Of a stretch of DNA of 64,000 bases, positions 56,594 to 64,000 are shown one piece after another (the first letter of the stretch is position 1; the number at the start of each line of letters is the position of its first letter). The position numbers were made by a program, and so were the translations under genes. This DNA is from Xylaria sp. FL1777 (taxonomy: Eukaryota > Ascomycota > Sordariomycetes > Xylariales > Xylariaceae). The notes under the pieces were generated by a model. It had not been told where the DNA came from, ran no database searches, and saw only the letters and a program-made list of their open reading frames with translations. The stretch is from contig MU400530.1 of assembly GCA_022578965.1 (NCBI GenBank), forward strand, positions 310,001 to 374,000, written 5' to 3'.

Positions 56594-59500
56594 TTAAACA
56601 GGAAGAGCTTCAATATCCGCAATCGTTCCGCCCCCAAATCCTTTCGCTTTCCCGTGTGGTATCGTGCCCTGTGGCCTGCACAGCTGATCGAACAAACCTT
56701 TCCCAAATCGCTGGAACGCCTTTTTGATCCCGCCAACTTGGATGAGCTGCCTCTCTATCTCACTGAGCTCGAAATGGAACTCACTGCCCCCACACCTAAT
56801 AACCGAGGCACCCATGTCGACCTCAATCTCTGATCCCATTTGTGCAAGATCATATAGACTTGGCCCATCACTTCCGCGGGGCACTTGAATCCCCAGGATC
56901 CCGATATTGGGCTGGTTTCTGGCATAAATGAAAGCGAAGGTCTCGGCGATGACACACTTGACGCCGCAACCTTTCAGAGCGTTGACTGCTACGTCACGAG
57001 AAGATCCAACTCCGAAACCTTTCCCGGCAACGACAATGTTATAGCCTTCCTTTTGAACAAGATCTCTGAATTCGGGCATGAAGTATTCCATACAATGTGA
57101 GCCCCATTCGTCATCCGTTTCACAAAGATGTAGGAAGGCGGTAGGGATAATCTGACGCCATCAATTAGCGTCACGTTTTAATGCGCATTTGCAGTGAGAA
57201 ATCCATTAATGGAACAATAAGGATGAGGCATAGCCCTATCACACTAGAGGTGTGTAGACGGTTATCTTTCGGGCTGTACTTACGGCATCAGTGTCAATGA
57301 AATCTCCTAATCTCATGACCTTCCCCTTGATTATTTCCGTCGAAGTCGGTTCGGAGCCAGTAGGAGGTTGGTCTTGCACCGAGGGAGAAACAGCGCTTGG
57401 CACTGAGACTGGGACAGGTTCTGCTGTGGCCTTATGTTCCTCGGCGTCAGTACCGTAGGGTTCGGAGTACGGAATGCTGTCGGCTTGTGCAGCTGCTTCC
57501 CCATGCTCGTGTTCGTTTTGCAGATGATACTTCTCTAATACATCTGGGAAGTCCTTGATTGGATTATACAGTAAGTATTTAGTCAGCTCCTCGGGGTCAA
57601 GTTGATCGAGTAACGGTTGAGGATCTGTGATCTTCATCGCGAATGATGAGGCCGCCACCGTTGCTGCTGCGGCGAGGTTGCCGATGGAACCTATTAAAAA
57701 TGAGGTTTAAGCAAATTGCATGTCTTGCCAAGCTTCAGGGGGTATAATCTCGAGCGAAAGCTAGAAAAATAGGAGGGATGAAATAAAGATACGACGTACC
57801 TGGTCCCATTCGGTTCTTGAAGTTACGGTTTTGAGAACTAAGCCAGTGCTCTCCTGAGAGGGCTTGATCGGTTCCCTGGCCGATGCACATTGAACAGCCC
57901 GGCACACCGACGCTGAACCCAGCGCGGCGGTAGATGTCGAGAAGTCCAAGGTCTTCTAACTTGCGGCGAATTGGCCGCGAACCTGGCACGACGACTCGTC
58001 GGCCTTTATCAGCTGGTTCAAGTCCCTGATTAAGTCCTGCCTGCAGTATCAAGGCCCCGATAATCACTTCATCAGCTAAGTCAGTGACATTTCTTTAGAG
58101 AAATACAAATGCAGAGTCGACTGAGCAATGGCCTGAGCTTTCGCTCTTGGCAGTGCCGACATGGTGATAAAGATAATTCATAGTTCACTCACAATCTTCC
58201 TCAGCAGTTGTGCAAGCACCAATGAAGCAGCCGTCCAATTCATAATCTTTGATCTCAGTGACTGGAACTACGTTATCTGGGGAAGGACACAGAGCGACAA
58301 AGGAGGTGACCTGGGATAAATCGATGGTACGCTGTTCCGCATATTCGGCATCAGGGTCGGCTCGGAAATAAACAGCATTAGAACGATATTTGCGTCTAAC
58401 ACGTCTCGAAATGTATTCGAGTGTCCTCTCATCGGATTCAAAGACGCCGGTCACGGCGCCAAACTCCTGCATCGCAAGTCGTTAATAAAGAGCCAGCACA
58501 ACGTGAAACTCCTCCAAACATCCTCCTTCTCGTAGACACGTATAAACTGATCAAATAGATACTTACGGTGCACATATTTGCTATCGCAAATCGAGCGTCG
58601 CCAGATAGGTACTTGAGCCCAGGTCCATTGAACTCAACGACCCTTTCCGCGGCGACTGTGTTTCGTTTAAATTCTTTCAAAATGTAGAGGATGGTATCTT
58701 TCCCACCGATTCCTCGGGGAGGACGCCCAACAACGCGAATAGAAACGGTCTCGGGTACCGTAAACCATGTCTGCCCTGTTATAAGGGGCATGACCACGTC
58801 GGAAGCGCCCATTCCAACCGATAGACAAGAGACCGCCCCTGCAGAGCATGAATGAGAGTCAGCGCCAATGATGAGTTGGCCGGGTAAAGCACGCTCGCGG
58901 ACGAATTCGGTGTGCATGATGGTGTACTATATTAGAAATTTCCTGTCAGACTTGAGCCTGTCTAGGACGGGGGCAGTGGAGATTACATTGAATCCTTGAA
59001 ATTCCGTCATTTTGAAATCTTTGTGGGCGGTTCGGCTTGCTGACATGAGCCTTTTGACGTCGGGAAGGTCGTACAAGGCCGGCTCAACACGATGATCTCC
59101 TGCGAGCCAAAATCGATCGTTGCGGAAGATGCCTGGTTTTCCGATGGAATCATATACTCTTTTCATGCTCTTTGCACCACGGATGGCTATATATCAGCAC
59201 GGTAAATTCGTCTGAGGTTGTTATGTGATAATACTTACGCCCCATGAAAGCTCAGACGCCAAAATCCAATCAACATCAACTTGGATGACTTCTCCTGCTT
59301 TGACCCAGCCCTTTCGGGAAACGTCATGCGCAGCAAAGATCTTCTCAGTCATCGTCATTGATCTTCTCCCCTTAGGTCTCTCACTAAGAGGTTTGGGTGC
59401 ATTGCGGGACCTCTCAGCAGATTTAACCGCCTCCAAGTACGAAGATAAAAGAAACACGATCTGAGCCTCGGTCTCGGTGGAAAGGGGCGTCGATGTAGTC

Positions 59501-59784
59501 AGTTCCATACCACCGAAATCAGTGGGGAGTAGACATGACTGGATTGCGGTGCGAACGGCAACGCAAAGGTCCTGGAGTTCATCCTGTGCAGCAATAGAAG
59601 ACTCGACAAGTTTTAGAAAGCCGATAAGATTTGAATCGGGATTTGGACTTTCTTCCCCCTCGGAGGCTTCAAAAGTGAATGTGATCGACTTGGAAGCACG
59701 TAATGTAGATAAGCAGTCTTGCTCAGCTGCACTCAGGCTGCCAGCCCGGCGAGGAATTTGGACCGTTATTTCACTGCGGTCCAT
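56594..59784 (-). CDS. Aconitase-superfamily hydro-lyase, fused large and small subunits (isopropylmalate-dehydratase-like paralogue)
   Basis: Seven exons (59784-59235, 59186-58987, 58926-58567, 58466-58193, 58075-57800, 57690-57284, 57151-56594) give a model of 874 aa. A ~145-residue N-terminal extension precedes the core ([43 protein letters not shown]). The 4Fe-4S cysteines are C455 in GACTTAEED and C522/C525 in [11 protein letters not shown] ~110-residue linker rich in Pro, Ser and Glu leads to the swivelling small-subunit domain ([35 protein letters not shown]). All catalytic blocks look intact. The substrate is uncertain: the extension, linker and sequence differ from Leu1 and from homoaconitase. 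The first exon junction is uncertain because the obvious GTAAGT donor is out of phase. It is divergent from an ICL/PEP-mutase-family lyase. Confidence 0.85.
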
Positions 59785-60433
59785 GTTGGCAGTATTGGCT
59801 TTTACGAAAGAATAAGTACCTGCATGTGACTTCGGAGGACGTGTACCTCGAATTTCAGTATAGAAACGGAGAGGAGCTGGTGTAGACTGTAATGACTCTG
59901 CTTGGATGTTACCGGTGTACTATTTATATCTACTTATCTATAAATTCGTTAACCCTTCCGTCATTCAGCGCGCGACCACGAAGCCGTGATAATCGCGTGT
60001 AATGGGACATCCGCCGGAACCGAAGCGCTTACGCTCGGGTCTGTTGGTAGCGATTTGCAGCATCAGCACGAGACCGTGATCAGTTGGTTTGGAGAAGAGG
60101 CTTTAGCAGCCAATGACAGGCCCTTTGAAATCTGGGGAAGGAGATTTCCTGCGGGGTAGTGGGTATAGAACCTATAGAACAGCGCCTTATAACAATCAAA
60201 GAGAGAAGACTGGCCGGAACCGTACTCGGTTGGAGCCGAACTGTGCCGTGCCCGTTGACGTGGTGTCGGTCCGTGGTCGGCTTGAATACGCGGCTATGGC
60301 GTATGAGACTCCAGACCCGGAGCATATATTATCTTTTGGCCGGTCTCCCTTTGTATAGTTTGGCTTAAGCAACTTTGAATTATATATCCTAGATAGCGCG
60401 CGGGGTAATCATCTCACCAGTGATTATTACGGC
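59785..60433. promoter_or_regulatory. Divergent promoter of hydro-lyase and lyase genes
   Basis: A 649 bp gap between divergent start codons, so probably a shared promoter. I see no clear Gcn4 or Leu3 site. Confidence 0.5.
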
Positions 60434-61492
60434 ATGTCTCCTCAACAAGAAGAGCGCGGGTCAACTCCAGGCGGGCGGCTTCGCCGGCTTCTTGCCACTG
60501 GTAAGACGCTCCTCTGCCCTGGAGTGTACGATGGCTTTTCAGCCCGCATGGCCCTCGAAGCAGGGTTTGACTGTCTCTACATGACCGGCGCCGGCGTATC
60601 TATGTCCCGCATCGGGATGGCAGACCTCGGGCTCGCAACGCAGACGGAAATGGTCGACACTGCGGGAATGATTGCCAATATCGATCCCAAGACGCCCATC
60701 ATAGCGGACGCCGAGTACGCATTTAATATTACGAATTCCTGTCTTTAACATCATTACCTCGCCGTTCTCCGAAAGCTTGAGTGCGGATTTTACCCGTTTA
60801 CGGAAAATAGCTAACTCCTGATCTCACATAGTACTGGGTATGGCACAGCGGCCAATGTCGTTCGAACTGTTGATCGCTACATCACGGCGGGAGTCGCTGG
60901 GTTTCACTTGGAAGACCAAGTTGTTACCAAGAAATGCGGTCATCTGAAGGGGAAAGAGTGTGTCAGCTTAGGCGAGTATCTCTCACGTATTAAGGCTGCA
61001 GTAGAAGCGCGCAAGCGGAGGGACAGCGATATCGTGATTATCGCTCGTACCGACTCGCTCGCGACTCACAACTTCGATGAGGCACTTCGTCGACTCAAGG
61101 CGGCCGTGAAAGTGGGAGCCGATGCCGTGTTTTTGGAGGCAATCTCCACAAAGGAGCAGCTACAAGCTTACTGCGATGCATTCCGTGGGACCGGAGTGGC
61201 CACGCTACATAACATGGTGCAAGGTTCGCCGCATGCTTACAAGATCACACCGAAAGAGGCAGAGCAATACGGCATCAATATCATGCTGTACCCTGGCTTA
61301 TGTCTGCTGCCGGCTTACCATGGTATCACGAGTGCTCTGCGGGCGCTTAAGGACGGAAGGGTAGAAGAGAGTTATGAGGGAGTTTCCCCAGCGCAAGTCT
61401 TCCAGGTCTGCGGGATGAACGAGATCCAAGCACTGGACCGAGAGGTGAATGACTGGGTCCAGGCATTTGAGAAGGAAAATGATGGGAATTAG
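60434..61492 (+). CDS. Isocitrate lyase/PEP-mutase superfamily C-C lyase
   Basis: Two exons (60434-60714, 60832-61492; 117 nt intron) give 313 aa. It is a short TIM-barrel member of the ICL/PEPM superfamily, with LLCPGVYDGFSARMALEAGF, CLYMTGAGVSMSRIGMADLG, the Mg-binding IIADADTGYG (split by the intron), HLEDQ and the catalytic KKCGH loop (C129 at the centre). IARTDSLA and ADAVFLEAI follow. The KKCGH cysteine loop indicates a lyase such as methylisocitrate or 2,3-dimethylmalate lyase, not a phosphonate mutase. There is no mitochondrial presequence or peroxisomal C-terminal signal (it ends NDGN). The divergent neighbour is a hydro-lyase of the aconitase family, which suggests consecutive steps. 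Confidence 0.88.
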
Positions 61493-63681
61493 TATTTAAT
61501 CGAGATGCCTTCATCGACGTTTCAGAAGCAAAAAAAAAATACATTCAACACCCAGTGCTGTATATTAATGTCTGTAGAAATATCGCTCTCGCCCGTTAAA
61601 GAAGATATGACATGAAACTAATAAATGAAGATGTCTGTACTACGAGTCTATAGTGCTTCCTTCATAACTTGGTGAGGGAAATAAATACGGTTCTTAATTG
61701 GTTCGGGCTTACGCATTTTCAGATCACCCCCCCCCCCCCCCCCCTGAATTCCGACCCGAGATGCTACATCAACTTCATACTTGAATTAATATAACAAATA
61801 GCTAATATGTTAAGGTGGATAATCATACTAAAGCCATTATAAGATAATATGAGCAAACAGGCTTCTCTAATTGAAATACAAGTAGACCTCTAAAACATGC
61901 ATCGGCATAGGAATGAAGCGGTCGTTTTACGTTCAGCCTCTATATTGTTCCCGCCGGATTTTCGGTCTTGGCTAGCGCGGTTTCATCGACCACGAGTCAT
62001 TCTAGTTCAAGATGGGCTAGCGGGTGCATACACTTATCGTCGTCTCTACTTCCGTCCAGACCTACGAAGGGCACAAGTGCTTATTTGGTGTGGGTTATTG
62101 AATTGCAAATGACATGTTGAATGGCAGAAAGTGGTGACACTTCTAAATGAGTGAGGCTGCTACCTAAAATTAAGTATTTCTGCTTACATACAATGTTTGG
62201 TTAGCATAGGCTAGTTTAATTTTTGAGCGCAAGTGTTAATTGGTGGAAATGCTAGAAAAAGGCAAGTAGGATTTATGAATAATAGCTTTAATTGTATATT
62301 AAGTGGTCTTGGCATTTCCATAGCAAATTTAGCAAATTAAAGCATGTGTACTTAAGGTTTCGTGTAATTTACATACTAAAGTTTGTACCAGTGTTTTTCG
62401 CAATTCAACATGTCCGAAAGAGACGTAGTACGACGTCTACTTTTCCTGTCAATAGATGGTCAATATGATTCGTGTAATCGTGACTCTTTTATCGGAGCTC
62501 TTAATTTAAGTCTTAATGCCTGAGTATTACGATAAGCCTTTATGAAATTTATATATGAGTTCTCCCCAGTTTCTCGAGACTGTATATCTCTAGAAAGATC
62601 TTTGGGAGAAGTGTGTCTACAATGTTGATGTTCGCCCCCTAGATGAACAATCTGCTCCGTGAAGGATGAACAGCATAAGCGCAACAAGAGCTGGCAATCT
62701 AAGGCCAGGAACGCGGGATGCTTAGTTAATAATTCTTGAAGATTCAATAATAATATCTACTTCTCTTAGGAATTACTCAACCTTCTTATCCGTACGACTC
62801 TCCAGTTACAGCGTGGCGTATCTCTTATTGTTGGTCCGTTGCAGGCAGACCTGGCTCTCGTGACTCGCCTAGTCGAAAAGTCCTATTTAGCGCTTTTTAC
62901 TTTTTACCCAATCCGGGAGCGCGTTGCTCATCCGACAGGGTCCTAGGCGATCTTGGCAAACTTGGCTGTATGACAACAAGCGTCGCCGAAACGCCTCAAA
63001 CCACTATTATCTACTTCTCAGCTCGTAGGCATGATGGTGAGCCGCAACAGTCGGCTTATCGGCTCATCGGCTCCGAAATCGCGCTGGGCGACACTTTCAG
63101 TCCCTTCTTCGCCTCGGTTCGCAGATTCCCATTCCAGTTCAGTGAAGTTAAGGCAGAATAATTTGAGTGTCTATCATCCGCATGAAGATCCCGCGGATGA
63201 GCCTGTATTGGCAGAAACATGCTAGTACGGAGAAGTGGATGAGTCGAGTTCATAAATGTGCACACACGATGTATTGTGCTGAAAGGATACTGGGTGAAGG
63301 GGTCGGTCTTCCCACTAAGCTGAGTCCTACAATTATATGCTTCTTTTCCCACTATTGTTTATTTTATTAATGAATTAAGTCTATCTACGTCCATTTAACT
63401 TGCGTCTGTGCCCAGCAAGTAATGCTCCCCATTCATCTACAAACCTCTCTCGGCGTTGAATACTACGCCAATAGACAAGTTCATCATACTAAAATAGAGT
63501 TGCCCACGAGCAAGTAAGAGAATATGTGCATAGAGAAGATCGAATAGAAATGCATAACTCCAACGTGGCACTCATTTAAGGATTCTCTCATACTATAGGG
63601 GCATCTGGCTTAACCACGATATTGATACTCGCATTCAGTCAAATGACAGAGGCCAACTGATTCTCGTTGAAGATACAGACA
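61493..63681. other. AT-rich intergenic
   Basis: No supported gene. Contains an 18 nt poly-C tract (61727-61744) and AT-rich, stop-laden DNA around 61.8-62.8 kb. Short open frames near 62.5 and 63.0-63.4 kb show no family signature. Confidence 0.45.
61727..61744 (+). repeat. Poly-C tract (18 nt)
   Basis: A homopolymer C run about 235 bp after the lyase stop codon. It is prone to assembly or sequencing length error. Confidence 0.85.
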
Positions 63682-63948
63682 TGTTATGGCTGCAAAAGTC
63701 CATACCTCCCATCAGGGCTGTTGCAGAGCATGGTGGCTGTCCGTGACTCTATATACAATTGGTTCGGGGCTTCCTAACCTCCGAGGTCCGCCAATATGTC
63801 TCAGATTAGCGAGGGCTGAATAGCTTCACTTCTGGCTACGCGAGACAGTCTCGATAGATCTCAGTTCAGCGTAGCACCGCCAAGGTGTCCACCGAACTAC
63901 GCGTCTGGAGATAGCACAGCGCGTTCAGCGCGTTCATCGCGTGTAACA
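63682..63948. repeat. LTR-like dispersed repeat, copy 2
   Basis: Same orientation and length as the copy at 21393-21659, with TGTTATGG start and GTGTAACA end. The two differ at scattered positions, many of them transitions, plus a few short indels that cancel. No flanking duplication was found. Confidence 0.7.
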
Positions 63949-64000
63949 CCGGCATAATGCCACTAGGGCTCACGCGATCGAGCTTTATATGGAACCACTG

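Noticed and set aside
1..64000. CRISPR arrays, bacterial operons, rRNA genes
   Set aside because: None was seen; intron-containing fungal genes make bacterial features inapplicable.

Overview
The window looks like nuclear DNA of a filamentous ascomycete (Pezizomycotina, probably Sordariomycetes). Most genes are interrupted by 48-180 nt GT-AG introns, many with CTAAC-like branch sites. The recognisable genes are typical fungal ones: ornithine carbamoyltransferase, ILV6, GET2, YPI1, a GH11 xylanase and a DENN protein. Wide intergenic spaces carry motifs such as GTAGGTA and TACCTAGG. Exon joins below were derived by hand from splice signals, reading phase and family alignment, so they are models.

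Left end (1-6.7 kb), the most interesting part: a mycosporine-type gene set. It has a sugar-phosphate cyclase of the desmethyl-4-deoxygadusol synthase / EEVS group (1658-3294, minus), a divergent COMT-like O-methyltransferase (4061-5051, plus) and an ATP-grasp ligase cut by the window edge (<1-922, minus). Together they predict sedoheptulose 7-phosphate to 4-deoxygadusol to an amino-acid-conjugated UV-absorbing mycosporine. A probable Fe(II)/2-oxoglutarate oxygenase follows (5743-6711) and could be a tailoring enzyme. The ligase has an N-terminal membrane segment.

6.7-25 kb: a gene-poor, partly AT-rich stretch. It holds small orphan ORFs, a single-pass membrane protein, a pirin with an unusual N-terminal hydrophobic segment, a small cupin, a secreted GH11 xylanase, a 267 bp LTR-like dispersed repeat and a secreted But2-like protein.

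25-36 kb: a housekeeping block. It contains a DUF3712 membrane protein, argB (ornithine carbamoyltransferase) and ILV6 tail to tail, each with a cross-pathway-control site upstream, a KH-domain RNA-binding protein and TRAPPC13.

36-42.7 kb: a 7 kb gene desert with perfect palindromes, an inverted-repeat element and several copies of an intergenic 9-mer, TACGCAGTA.

42.7-55 kb: DENN-domain protein, YPI1-type PP1 inhibitor, mitochondrial YqeH/GEP3 GTPase, GET2 and an acidic protein of unknown function.

55.8-61.5 kb: a small putative membrane protein, then a divergent pair made of a fused aconitase/isopropylmalate-dehydratase-like enzyme and an isocitrate-lyase/PEP-mutase-family lyase. The pair resembles a hydratase-lyase module. 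The right end (61.5-64 kb) is AT-rich and ends in the second copy of the LTR-like repeat.
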